From an uncultured bacterium (lineage in GTDB: Bacteria; Bacillota; Clostridia; Lachnospirales; Lachnospiraceae), in NCBI GenBank assembly GCA_905214855.1, contig CAJMNU010000041.1, positions 1-11,369 on the forward strand: DNA of 11,369 nt, given 5' to 3'. The notes below the pieces were generated by a model, which had not been told where the DNA came from, did not search any database, and worked only from the letters and a program-made list of their open reading frames with translations. Below are positions 1 to 6,368 of this stretch, in pieces. Position numbers and translations under genes: made by a program. The stretch's first letter is position 1. Every line of letters starts with the position of its first letter.

Positions 1-176
1 TCTGAAAGATGCAGAGTCAGATAGTGTTCTTTTCCAACCGTCACCTCAACAATTGTTCCAGAAGTTTTTTGGGATAATTGGAACAGTAAAAAGGAGATTG
101 CGAAAAGTAAAAGGACTAGAAGAAGAATCCAATCAGCTTTTTTTGTTCTTGCTTTGTTTGGATGTATAGATTTCAT
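1..176 (-). CDS. NusG domain II-like membrane protein (partial, C-terminus beyond window start)
   Basis: The first 58 codons read on the minus strand from an ATG at 176 with no stop before the window edge. The product has a basic N-terminus (residues 1-13, rich in K and R), the charged pair AD before W16, one strongly hydrophobic segment (about residues 16-34, LLLVLLLFAISFLLF) and then a beta-rich stretch (GTIVEVTVGKEHYLTLHLS). This layout matches the short Firmicutes proteins annotated as NusG domain II-containing, which have a membrane anchor followed by a small extracytoplasmic beta domain. In Clostridia they often sit near ApbE, FMN-binding and Gx-transporter genes, all of which are present here. 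A purine-rich AGGAAAGG lies about 16 bases upstream, farther than ideal. The function of this family is not established. The call rests on the N-terminal half only. Confidence 0.65.
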   Translation of the reverse strand, partial: MKSIHPNKARTKKADWILLLVLLLFAISFLLFQLSQKTSGTIVEVTVGKEHYLTLHLS

Positions 177-227
177 TGTATCAAAGATCAATCCTTTCCT
201 AGAATATACATGATTATCAACGCTTTT

Positions 228-256
228 AGTATAGGTAGGAAGAGAAAAAAAGTAAA
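228..256 (-). promoter_or_regulatory. Candidate sigma-A promoter of the NusG-II-like gene
   Basis: Read on the minus strand, TTTACT (plus 251-256) is separated by 17 bases from TATACT (plus 228-233). These match 4/6 and 5/6 of the consensus hexamers. The predicted start lies about 50 bases upstream of the ATG at 176. The flanking DNA is poly-purine and AT-rich, so a chance match is possible. Confidence 0.4.
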
Positions 257-292
257 GAAAAAAATAAAGGAAAAAGTAAATTTACGAAAGGA

Positions 293-321
293 TTGCGAAA
301 TTGTTTGCGATATGATAGACT
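293..321 (+). promoter_or_regulatory. Weak candidate promoter of the FMN-binding gene
   Basis: TTGCGA (293-298) is followed after 17 bases by TAGACT (316-321), each matching 4/6 of the consensus. A TATGAT at 311-316 is a better -10 box but has no -35 at proper distance. The 177-413 gap otherwise holds only the divergent minus-strand promoter and AT-rich sequence. Confidence 0.3.
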
Positions 322-413
322 AAAAAACGAGTTGTGGCTTTGGTACAAAACAGACAAAAGCAGCAACCTATGAAGTGAAAAGTGTGAACATAACATGTAG
401 GAAGGAAAAAAGA

Positions 414-908
414 ATGACAACAAGTAAGAGAAATGGTTGGATTGGTTTGGCAGCGATGGTTGTGTTAGGAATTGGCTGTGTTTGGGGATCAGATCCATTG
501 TACCGTGCAATTGACAAAATGATGCCAAAGGCAGAGCCGAAGACAGCATTGGCTGATGGAACATATCAGTGGGAGGATTCTCAGTTTGACGATTCTGGTT
601 TTAAAAATGTGGTAACTGTGACAGTAACAGATGGAAGAATTGAAACTGTTTCATGGGATTGTGTGAATGCAGATGGAGCAGGAAAAAAAGAACTTTCCGA
701 AGCTGGGTCATATATTATGACAGAAAGTGGTCCTTTGTGGTCTGAGCAGTCAGCTTCTCTGGCAGAATATGTGATACAGAATCAGACAACAGAGGGACTG
801 ATGAATGCAGAGGGAAAATGTGATGCGATCGCTTCAGTCAGCATCCATATCAACGGCTTTGTCAGTGCAGTAGAGGAATGTCTCAAACAAGCAGAAGCTG
901 TTAATTAA
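414..908 (+). CDS. FMN-binding domain protein, membrane-anchored
   Basis: The 164-residue product has a short basic N-terminus, a hydrophobic signal-anchor (about residues 8-25) and a single extracytoplasmic FMN_bind-like domain. The domain starts at the DGTYQ motif (48-52) and runs through a VTVTVTDGRIETVSWD strand pair (67-82), KKELSEAG (91-98) and a C-terminal SIHINGFVSAVEECL helix (143-157). FMN_bind domains normally carry FMN covalently on a Thr/Ser in an S/T-G-A-T type motif, attached by ApbE. Here the aligned stretch is DAIASVSI (137-144), so the Gly is replaced by Ser and the acceptor position would be Ser143. ATG 414 is chosen over GTG 375 because AGGAAGG at 399-405 sits 8 bases ahead of it. 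There is a Cys at residue 22, but a Gly at -3 makes a lipobox unlikely. Likely role: electron transfer or redox sensing at the membrane (inference). Confidence 0.8.
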   Translation: MTTSKRNGWIGLAAMVVLGIGCVWGSDPLYRAIDKMMPKAEPKTALADGTYQWEDSQFDDSGFKNVVTVTVTDGRIETVSWDCVNADGAGKKELSEAGSYIMTESGPLWSEQSASLAEYVIQNQTTEGLMNAEGKCDAIASVSIHINGFVSAVEECLKQAEAVN

Positions 909-1000
909 TGATGGAATGACACAGGGGATTTTCAGTCCAAACTGCTAAATATAGAATAGATGCAAAGAAAAAAGAATGATTAAAATCAAAAGATAGAAAT

Positions 1001-1047
1001 AAAAAGATGTCAGGGGAAATTTTATGTAGAACCTGACATCTTTTTTT
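1001..1047. terminator. Bidirectional intrinsic terminator between convergent genes
   Basis: A 14-bp perfect stem is formed by AAAAAGATGTCAGG (1001-1014) and its complement at 1032-1045, with a 17-base loop. Seven T residues follow on the plus strand (1041-1047), and the five A residues at 1001-1005 give a U-tract in the opposite direction. It can end both the FMN-binding gene (stop 908) and the minus-strand ureohydrolase-like gene (stop 1068). Confidence 0.85.
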
Positions 1048-1067
1048 GAAAAAGTGGGATGGTTTTC

Positions 1068-1844
1068 TTATCTGTTTGAAGAAGAAAGTATGTGACGGCA
1101 TATGTCATATAGGCTGGAATTGGCTTTTTGATTGACAGAGGAGACTTTGGATAATTCTATAAAATCCAAGTCAGGTTGACATTCTCCACAGATATCCACA
1201 CCAATACAAGTCCCCTTTTTTAAGCAGGTAAGGAGAGAGAGCAGAGTGTGAAGGGAAATATTGCCTTGATCCCAATTTGTCACAGCATCCTGCAAGGACA
1301 GGAGATCTTTGTCAATGGAGAGATAATAAGGAGTGTCACCCTGTTGGTTTACCCATGATAATAGAAGATCCGATGCATTGTCGGGAAGTGGATCTAATGA
1401 AATAAAGGAGATCCGTTCCTGCATTGATGCAGGAAGATCCTTTACATCACGTTCCAGTGCATTTTTTTCAGGTCCAATGATGAGAATTTGTTGGAGAAAG
1501 GAATTTTCTTCCAGCATATATTTGACCCATGAGCCGCAACTTAAAAGATCAAACAGGCTGGAACTTTGCAGATCTGTATGACGGTCAAATAGGAGAAGGG
1601 AAAAAGGTTCTGCTATTTTATCTGTCCAGAGTTTTGTCATATAATGATAGTTTCCAGAATCTAAGAAATGAATGCCGCGGGGAGAGAATGCGGCAATTTT
1701 TTCCTTTAAATGTGTGGCTGCCTCTTCGCTGCAGAAACAATCTACACCCTGTAGATTTTGGCAGTCAATATGAGCAGTATTTTTGAATGTCTCAAAATTT
1801 TGAGCATCATATACATTTGTAAAATGCAGTACAATAGTTTCCAT
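1068..1844 (-). CDS. Arginase/ureohydrolase-fold family protein
   Basis: The 258-residue protein carries the metal-binding signatures of the ureohydrolase superfamily (arginase, agmatinase, formiminoglutamase). They are GNYHY at 64-68 (the GGxH-type His), FDRHTD at 86-91 (DxHxD) and SIDKD at 176-180 (SxDxD). A TNWDQG motif (189-194) and GVDICGE (215-221) resemble a compact Firmicutes subgroup annotated only as arginase family protein. All six usual Mn ligands seem to be present, so an active metallohydrolase is likely, but the substrate cannot be read from sequence. At 258 residues it is shorter than typical arginases (about 300). There is no signal peptide, so it is cytoplasmic. AGAAGGAGGT (plus 1851-1860) lies 6 bases before the ATG. 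It starts 102 bases downstream of ApbE on the same strand, with no terminator between, so cotranscription is plausible. Confidence 0.8.
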   Translation of the reverse strand: METIVLHFTNVYDAQNFETFKNTAHIDCQNLQGVDCFCSEEAATHLKEKIAAFSPRGIHFLDSGNYHYMTKLWTDKIAEPFSLLLFDRHTDLQSSSLFDLLSCGSWVKYMLEENSFLQQILIIGPEKNALERDVKDLPASMQERISFISLDPLPDNASDLLLSWVNQQGDTPYYLSIDKDLLSLQDAVTNWDQGNISLHTLLSLLTCLKKGTCIGVDICGECQPDLDFIELSKVSSVNQKANSSLYDICRHILSSSNR

Positions 1845-1921
1845 AGGAGAACCTCCTTCTGAGAATAAAAATCATTTAGTTCAATGTTCATATGCCACCG
1901 TCTTATCTAATGTGTCGTACC

Positions 1922-1942
1922 TCCCCTGCTTTAGCTGTGGGA
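1922..1942. other. Imperfect hairpin directly after the ApbE stop codon
   Basis: TCCCC (1922-1926) and GC (1928-1929) can pair with GC (1934-1935), G1937 and GGGA (1939-1942) around a TTTA loop, with one mismatch and one bulge. It lies a few bases past the ApbE stop in the gap before the ureohydrolase-like gene. No T-tract follows on either strand, so it is not a standard terminator. The CTTTAG core with C-rich and G-rich arms resembles hairpins at IS200/IS605-type element ends, but no such element is present. Confidence 0.35.
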
Positions 1943-1946
1943 AGTG

Positions 1947-2981
1947 TCAAACATCAGATTCGGTTAAAAAAGATTCCGCCCCGTCAGAGTAGTGAATTTG
2001 ATAATCTTCTGTGATAAAATAGGCATAGACATGATCCATAGAATTGACCAGTTCCATTCCCTTTTCTAACCCAAGTGAAAAACATACCGTACTTAGAGCA
2101 TCTCCATCTACAGATTCGGGCGTAAGAATGGTTACACTGATCAAACCATTGTTATAGGGGTATCCGGTTTTTGGATTTAAAAGATGGTGATAATTGATCC
2201 CATCCATGATAAAATGACGTTCATAGACTCCGGATGTGACAACAGAGATATCAGAGATGGAGAGAACGCCGATGGTTTCACTGTAAGCGGCATAAGGCTT
2301 TTGCAGCCCGATACGAAAAGGACTTCCATTTGGAAGATTTCCTATACACAATACATTTCCTCCGAGATTGATAATGGCACTGGTTACATTTTGTTCTAAT
2401 AAAAAGGCTTTTAATTGATCTGCGATATATCCTTTGGCAATAGCACCAAGATCTATGGATACATTTTCTGACAAAAAGGTCAGCTGATTATGGTCTAGCT
2501 TTAGCTGTTCCCATCCGACCTGAGAGACTGCCTGCTGTAGTGCCTGTGGGTCAGGAAGAGAGGGAGGATTTGCTGAAAAATCCCAAAGTGAGCTAACGGG
2601 GTCGATTGTAATATCAAAAGCTCCATCTGATACTTGACTGTAAAAGAGACCTTTTTTTAGGATTTCGGCCAACGGATCTGATATAGAAAATGTTCCAGTA
2701 GCCTGACTTCGATGATTTAACTGGTATACTTCACTGGACGGGATGGTTTTACTCAGCATATGTTCGTATTTTGAGCATAGAGCAAAGCATTCTTCCAGAA
2801 GTTGTGTATCTGTTGAATCATATATTGTGATGGTGACGAATGTATTGAGCAAAAAACCGGTTTTGCTGATAGGTTGTTGTGTCTGATGGCTGGTTGGACC
2901 ATGTTTTTGTGAGATCAGCGCTGTAAAAAGTAATACTACAAATACGCATATCATGGGAAGTGATTTTTTTAAGTATCGCAA
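1947..2981 (-). CDS. apbE: FAD:protein FMN transferase (ApbE family)
   Basis: The 344-residue protein transfers FMN from FAD to Thr/Ser residues of FMN_bind domains on the outer face of the membrane. Family motifs appear in order: LNTFVTITIYD (45-55), DGAFDITIDP (119-128), SIDLGAIAKGYIAD (175-188), INLGGN (204-209), VVTSGVYER (247-255), YHHLLNPKTGYP (264-275) and the Mg-binding DGDALST (292-298, with Asp294 and Thr298 as expected ligands). The N-terminus has a single hydrophobic segment (about 9-23) and no lipobox Cys, so it is a membrane-anchored, extracytoplasmic enzyme. The start is TTG at 2981, supported by AAGGAG (plus 2988-2993) 6 bases upstream; the first ATG-encoded Met is at residue 10, inside the anchor. 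It diverges from the Gx transporter gene. The nearby FMN_bind protein is the obvious candidate substrate. Confidence 0.93.
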   Translation of the reverse strand: MRYLKKSLPMICVFVVLLFTALISQKHGPTSHQTQQPISKTGFLLNTFVTITIYDSTDTQLLEECFALCSKYEHMLSKTIPSSEVYQLNHRSQATGTFSISDPLAEILKKGLFYSQVSDGAFDITIDPVSSLWDFSANPPSLPDPQALQQAVSQVGWEQLKLDHNQLTFLSENVSIDLGAIAKGYIADQLKAFLLEQNVTSAIINLGGNVLCIGNLPNGSPFRIGLQKPYAAYSETIGVLSISDISVVTSGVYERHFIMDGINYHHLLNPKTGYPYNNGLISVTILTPESVDGDALSTVCFSLGLEKGMELVNSMDHVYAYFITEDYQIHYSDGAESFLTESDV

Positions 2982-2987
2982 TGTAAA

Positions 2988-2993
2988 CTCCTT
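2988..2993 (-). promoter_or_regulatory. Ribosome binding site fixing the TTG start of apbE
   Basis: AAGGAG on the minus strand lies 6 bases before TTG 2981. No in-frame ATG lies at a suitable distance, so TTG is the best start. Confidence 0.6.
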
Positions 2994-3011
2994 TTTGCCG
3001 GATAAATGGGC

Positions 3012-3041
3012 TTGAATTTTAACAGTATTTTAACATATGAT
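3012..3041 (+). promoter_or_regulatory. Candidate promoter of the Gx transporter gene
   Basis: TTGAAT (3012-3017), an 18-base spacer and TATGAT (3036-3041) match 4/6 and 5/6 of the sigma-A consensus. The predicted transcript would start near 3047, about 56 bases before the ATG. A TTTAGG-AAAG-CCTAAA hairpin (3047-3062) would lie at its very 5' end. Confidence 0.5.
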
Positions 3042-3045
3042 TCAA
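3016..3045 (-). promoter_or_regulatory. Candidate promoter of apbE, interlocked with the divergent one
   Basis: On the minus strand TTGAAT (plus 3040-3045), an 18-base spacer and TAAAAT (plus 3016-3021) form a promoter with an extended TG ahead of the -10. Its -10 overlaps the -35 of the plus-strand promoter, and its -35 overlaps that promoter's -10. The implied 5' leader of apbE is about 28 bases. Confidence 0.5.
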
Positions 3046-3103
3046 TTTTAGGAAAGCCTAAAGGTAGTGGTTTTCCATCCATGACAAATGAAAGGATTTA
3101 TTT

Positions 3104-3643
3104 ATGAAAAAGAAAGCAAAGAAGGATAGTTTGGAAGGAAACAGAAAAAAAGAATGGATCACAGCAGACAAGGTGGCAAAATATGGGCTTCTGATCGCTC
3201 TTGCATGTGTGATGGGATTTGTAGAATCTTTGATCCCTGTTCCGATTGGGATTCCGGGAGTAAAACTGGGACTTGCCAATTTAGTTACAATTGTTTCTCT
3301 TTATGTTGTAGGGGTTCGGGGGACATTGTTTGTATCTATTGTGAGAGTACTTTTGACAGGAGTGACATTTGGCGGCTTATCTCCGATGCTTTATAGTATG
3401 TCGGGATGCCTAGTAAGTCTGCTTTTTATGATACTTGCCAAAAAGTTGGAGATTTTTAGTGTCAGGAGTATTAGCATTTTAGGAGGTATCGGGCATAATA
3501 TTGGGCAGATGGTAATGGCTGTTCTGGTTCTGGAAAATCTGAGTTTAGGATATTATTTTGGGGTGTTGATGCTGTCTGGAATGATAGCAGGCATGGTTGT
3601 CGGTCTTTTGGGGGAGATGATTTTAAAAAGATTTCTCAGATAG
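3104..3643 (+). CDS. Gx transporter family protein (heptaprenyl diphosphate synthase component I-like)
   Basis: A 179-residue integral membrane protein with a strongly basic cytoplasmic N-terminus (residues 1-26) and about five hydrophobic segments. The conserved loop IGIPGVKLGLANL (48-60) and the HNIGQ motif (131-135) are typical of the family called Gx transporter or, from an older annotation, heptaprenyl diphosphate synthase component I. These proteins resemble the substrate-binding S components of ECF transporters. The substrate is not proven; its recurrent linkage to ApbE and FMN_bind genes suggests flavin-related or quinone-precursor traffic (inference). No polyprenyl synthetase, a frequent neighbour of this family, is found nearby. 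AAAGGA (3091-3096) lies 7 bases before the ATG. Confidence 0.85.
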   Translation: MKKKAKKDSLEGNRKKEWITADKVAKYGLLIALACVMGFVESLIPVPIGIPGVKLGLANLVTIVSLYVVGVRGTLFVSIVRVLLTGVTFGGLSPMLYSMSGCLVSLLFMILAKKLEIFSVRSISILGGIGHNIGQMVMAVLVLENLSLGYYFGVLMLSGMIAGMVVGLLGEMILKRFLR

Positions 3644-3664
3644 AAGAAAAAAGTAAAAAACACA

Positions 3665-3693
3665 TTGTATTTCTGATGGGCTTTTTCTATAAT
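3665..3693 (+). promoter_or_regulatory. Candidate promoter of galT
   Basis: A perfect TATAAT (3688-3693) stands 17 bases after TTGTAT (3665-3670), which keeps the TTG core of the -35 hexamer. The start of transcription would be near 3700, giving a leader of about 30 bases. This suggests galT is transcribed on its own in the 87-base gap after the Gx gene. Confidence 0.5.
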
Positions 3694-3715
3694 GAATAGG
3701 AAAAGAGAAAAGCAC

Positions 3716-3722
3716 AGGGAGG
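3716..3722 (+). promoter_or_regulatory. Ribosome binding site fixing the galT start
   Basis: AGGGAGG lies 8 bases before ATG 3731. The open frame extends back to an ATG at 3692, but that codon overlaps the -10 hexamer and lacks a ribosome binding site. Confidence 0.75.
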
Positions 3723-3730
3723 TTTGGCTA

Positions 3731-5254
3731 ATGGATATCAACAAAGTATATCAGGCAGTAGAAGATCTTATTCAGTATGGCAGGAAGAGAGATCTTCTGG
3801 GACAAGAAGATATGATCTATGCCAGAAATCAGGTTTTGGATGTATTGAGACTGGATGAATTTGAAATGCCGGAAAATAAAGAACAGGAAGAGCATCTGGA
3901 AAATATTTTAGATGTACTGTTAGAATTTGCTGCAGAACAGGGGATTCTGGAGGAAAATACGACAGTATATCGGGATTTGCTGGATACACGTTTGATGAAT
4001 TGTCTGATGCCACGTCCAAGTGAAGTGACAAAGAAGTTTTGGGAACTGTATCAGAAGGAATCTGCACAAAAGGCAACAGAATACTACTATACATTGAGTC
4101 AGGATTCCAACTATATCCGACGTGATCGGATTGTGAAAGATATGAAATGGGTGACAAAGACAAAATATGGGGATTTAGATATCACAGTCAATTTGTCTAA
4201 GCCAGAAAAAGACCCAAAAGCAATTGCAGCAGCAAAAAAGGCAAAACAGAGTGGTTATCCAAAATGTCAGCTTTGTATGGAAAATATTGGATATGCAGGA
4301 AGAATCAATCATCCAGCACGAAACAATCACAGAGTGATCCCTGTGACGATTGAAGATCATGATTGGGGATTTCAGTATTCTCCATATGTATATTATAACG
4401 AGCATTGTATTGTTTTTAACGGGCAGCATACGCCAATGAAGATTGATAAAAATACCTTTATCAAATTGTTTGACTTTGTAAAACAATTTCCACATTACTT
4501 TTTAGGTTCTAATGCAGATCTTCCGATTGTTGGTGGTTCTATCCTGACCCATGATCATTTTCAGGGTGGACATTATACGTTTGCTATGGCAAAAGCACCA
4601 ATAGAAAAATATCTGAAACTGAAAGAATTTGAAGATGTAGAGGCGGGAATCGTGTATTGGCCGATGTCTGTCATCCGTACCCGTGCAAAAAATGCAGATC
4701 GTTTGATCGAATTGGGAGATAAGATCTTGACTGCATGGAGAAGTTATACAGATGAGGAGGCATTTATTTTTGCACAGACAGATGGAGAACCACACAACAC
4801 CATCACTCCGATTGCAAGAAAAAATGGAGAATACTACGAATTGGATCTGGTTTTACGAAATAATATCACAACCAGTGAACATCCTCTGGGCGTATATCAT
4901 CCTCATCAGGAACTGCATCACATAAAAAAAGAGAATATTGGTCTGATTGAAGTTATGGGATTGGCTGTTTTGCCGAGCAGATTGAAAGATGAGTTGGCAC
5001 TTTTAGCAGAATATATTCTGGAGGGAAAGGATATCCGTTCTAATGAAAGGATTGAGAAACATGCAGACTGGGTAGAAGGTTTCCTTCCTAAGTATCCGAA
5101 ACTGACAAGTGATACTGTAGAAAGTGTACTCAAAGAGGAAGTTGGACAGGTTTTTGCAAAGGTATTGGAAGATGCCGGAGTATATTCTTGTGATGAGAAG
5201 GGACGAAAAGCATTTCTTCGTTTTCTGCATTCGGTTGGCTTTGAGGAAAATTGA
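3731..5254 (+). CDS. galT: UDP-glucose--hexose-1-phosphate uridylyltransferase, class II
   Basis: The 507-residue enzyme exchanges UMP between UDP-glucose and galactose-1-phosphate in the cytoplasmic Leloir pathway. Length and motifs fit the class II GalT of Gram-positives, which differs from the roughly 350-residue E. coli type. The N-terminal helical region begins with MDINKVYQAVEDLIQYG. Further marks are NCLMPRPSEV, a CQLC pair (Cys179 and Cys182) followed by ENIGYAGRINHPARNNH, QYSPYVYYNEHCIVFNGQHTPM, and the active-site motif HDHFQGG (His274 to Gly280). That motif corresponds to the HPHPQ of class I, in which the second His is uridylylated. A HHIKKENIGLIEVMG motif follows near residues 396-410. 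No galK, galE or transport gene is adjacent, so it is an orphan copy in this window. It has its own promoter upstream and a strong terminator downstream. Confidence 0.95.
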   Translation: MDINKVYQAVEDLIQYGRKRDLLGQEDMIYARNQVLDVLRLDEFEMPENKEQEEHLENILDVLLEFAAEQGILEENTTVYRDLLDTRLMNCLMPRPSEVTKKFWELYQKESAQKATEYYYTLSQDSNYIRRDRIVKDMKWVTKTKYGDLDITVNLSKPEKDPKAIAAAKKAKQSGYPKCQLCMENIGYAGRINHPARNNHRVIPVTIEDHDWGFQYSPYVYYNEHCIVFNGQHTPMKIDKNTFIKLFDFVKQFPHYFLGSNADLPIVGGSILTHDHFQGGHYTFAMAKAPIEKYLKLKEFEDVEAGIVYWPMSVIRTRAKNADRLIELGDKILTAWRSYTDEEAFIFAQTDGEPHNTITPIARKNGEYYELDLVLRNNITTSEHPLGVYHPHQELHHIKKENIGLIEVMGLAVLPSRLKDELALLAEYILEGKDIRSNERIEKHADWVEGFLPKYPKLTSDTVESVLKEEVGQVFAKVLEDAGVYSCDEKGRKAFLRFLHSVGFEEN

Positions 5255-5298
5255 TACCTCTCGCATACACAAAAAAATCAACCAGAAAATTCAATAAG

Positions 5299-5318
5299 CC
5301 ACAACCTTTTGGTTGTGG
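5299..5318. other. Perfect hairpin downstream of galT, without T-tract
   Basis: CCACAACC-TTTT-GGTTGTGG forms an uninterrupted 8-bp stem with a 4-base loop. The following bases are AAAGCG, so it is not an intrinsic terminator. It lies 45 bases after the galT stop and 50 bases before the true terminator. It could stabilise the galT mRNA 3' end or be a residue of an IS200/IS605-like end; no transposase remains. Confidence 0.45.
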
Positions 5319-5368
5319 AAAGCGCAGGAAGAATTATGTTGGTAATTTAGATAAGAAAGCGTTATAGT

Positions 5369-5404
5369 ACATGAGGGAATGGAGAGAACATTCCCTCATG
5401 TTTT
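5369..5404 (+). terminator. Intrinsic terminator of galT
   Basis: A 13-bp perfect stem ACATGAGGGAATG (5369-5381) pairs with 5389-5401 around a 7-base loop. It is followed by TTTT (5401-5404), GCG and TTTT. It lies 114 bases after the galT stop and ahead of the YitT gene. Confidence 0.85.
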
Positions 5405-5501
5405 GCGTTTTGGGAAAAATCTGAAGATTAAAATAAAAAAGTTATGGTAAGAAACTCAAAATAGCAGACATAAAGAATACTATGGGGGGACATAGGATGT
5501 C

Positions 5502-6356
5502 ATGAAAGAGAAACTACATAAAACACTGAAAGAATATACGGTCATTACGATCAGTATATGGATCATGGTAGTCGGAATTTACTTTTTTAAATTTCCGAAC
5601 AATTTTGCATTTGGAGGAGTGACAGGTTTTTCAACGGTAGTCAGTCGTATCATACCGATCTCAGCTGGTGACTTTACATTTGTGGCAAACACAGCACTTT
5701 TGGTGTTGGGGTTTATTTTTTTGGGAAGAAATTTTGGAATCCGTACGGTATATGCCAGTATGCTGATGTCTTTTAGCATTTCCTTATTGGAGCGTTATTG
5801 TCCGATTGAACTTCCAATGACAGATGAACCACTTTTGGAATTGATGTTTGCGATTTTTCTTCCAGCAGTAGGATCTGCAATTTTATTTAATATTGGAGGT
5901 TCTAGTGGAGGAACAGATATCATTGCCATGATCCTGAAAAAATATACTAGTCTGAATATTGGAAGTGTCCTTTTGCTGGTAGATATCACAGCCGTTTTGA
6001 TGTCATTTGTTATTTTTGGTCCGGCAACAGGTTTATACTCCTCTTTGGGACTTCTTGCAAAATCTCTTGTGATTGATGGAGTGATTGAGAATATGAATCT
6101 TTGCAAGTGCTTTACGATTATTTGTGATGATTCAGAACCGATCTGTGAGTTTATTATCAAAGAACTGAACCGCAGTGCTACAGTGTATAATGCACAAGGA
6201 GCTTTTACTCACCATCAGAAAACGATCATTTTGACAACAATGAAGCGTACACAGGCGTTGAGATTGAGAAACTATATCAAAGAAAAAGAGCCAACAGCAT
6301 TTATTTTGATATCAAATTCTAGTGAGATCATCGGAAAAGGATTTTTAAGTTTATAA
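5502..6356 (+). CDS. YitT family membrane protein with C-terminal DUF2179
   Basis: This 284-residue protein has the standard YitT build. The N-terminal part (about residues 12-195) has five or so membrane segments with the conserved FGGVTG (37-42) and the GGSSGGTD loop (132-139). The soluble C-terminal DUF2179 domain (about 200-284) shows VYNAQGAFTHHQKTIILTT (228-246) and ends in SEIIGKGF. The full length agrees with the family. No biochemical role is firmly known for YitT proteins; the C-terminal fold is ferredoxin-like, and a regulatory or ligand-binding role is only inferred. ATG 5502 has AGGA (5494-5497) 4 bases upstream and a GGGGGGA run at 5484-5490. It stands between the galT terminator and its own terminator, so it is probably monocistronic. 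Confidence 0.9.
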   Translation: MKEKLHKTLKEYTVITISIWIMVVGIYFFKFPNNFAFGGVTGFSTVVSRIIPISAGDFTFVANTALLVLGFIFLGRNFGIRTVYASMLMSFSISLLERYCPIELPMTDEPLLELMFAIFLPAVGSAILFNIGGSSGGTDIIAMILKKYTSLNIGSVLLLVDITAVLMSFVIFGPATGLYSSLGLLAKSLVIDGVIENMNLCKCFTIICDDSEPICEFIIKELNRSATVYNAQGAFTHHQKTIILTTMKRTQALRLRNYIKEKEPTAFILISNSSEIIGKGFLSL

Positions 6357-6368
6357 TATTTCTTGCAA

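Noticed and set aside
226..564. Minus-strand open frame of 112 codons over the FMN_bind gene start and its upstream region
   Set aside because: Ser/Phe/Leu-rich composition typical of antisense to purine-rich leaders; it overlaps the anchored FMN_bind start and its ribosome binding site.
1333..1786. Two plus-strand open frames inside the ureohydrolase-like gene
   Set aside because: The minus-strand frame carries the metal-binding motifs and a strong ribosome binding site; the plus frames have neither.
3768..4163. Minus-strand open frame of 131 codons inside galT
   Set aside because: Fully antisense to a confidently identified gene, with no domain-like pattern; other antisense frames in galT (4175-4495, 4502-4795, 4918-5133) were rejected for the same reason.
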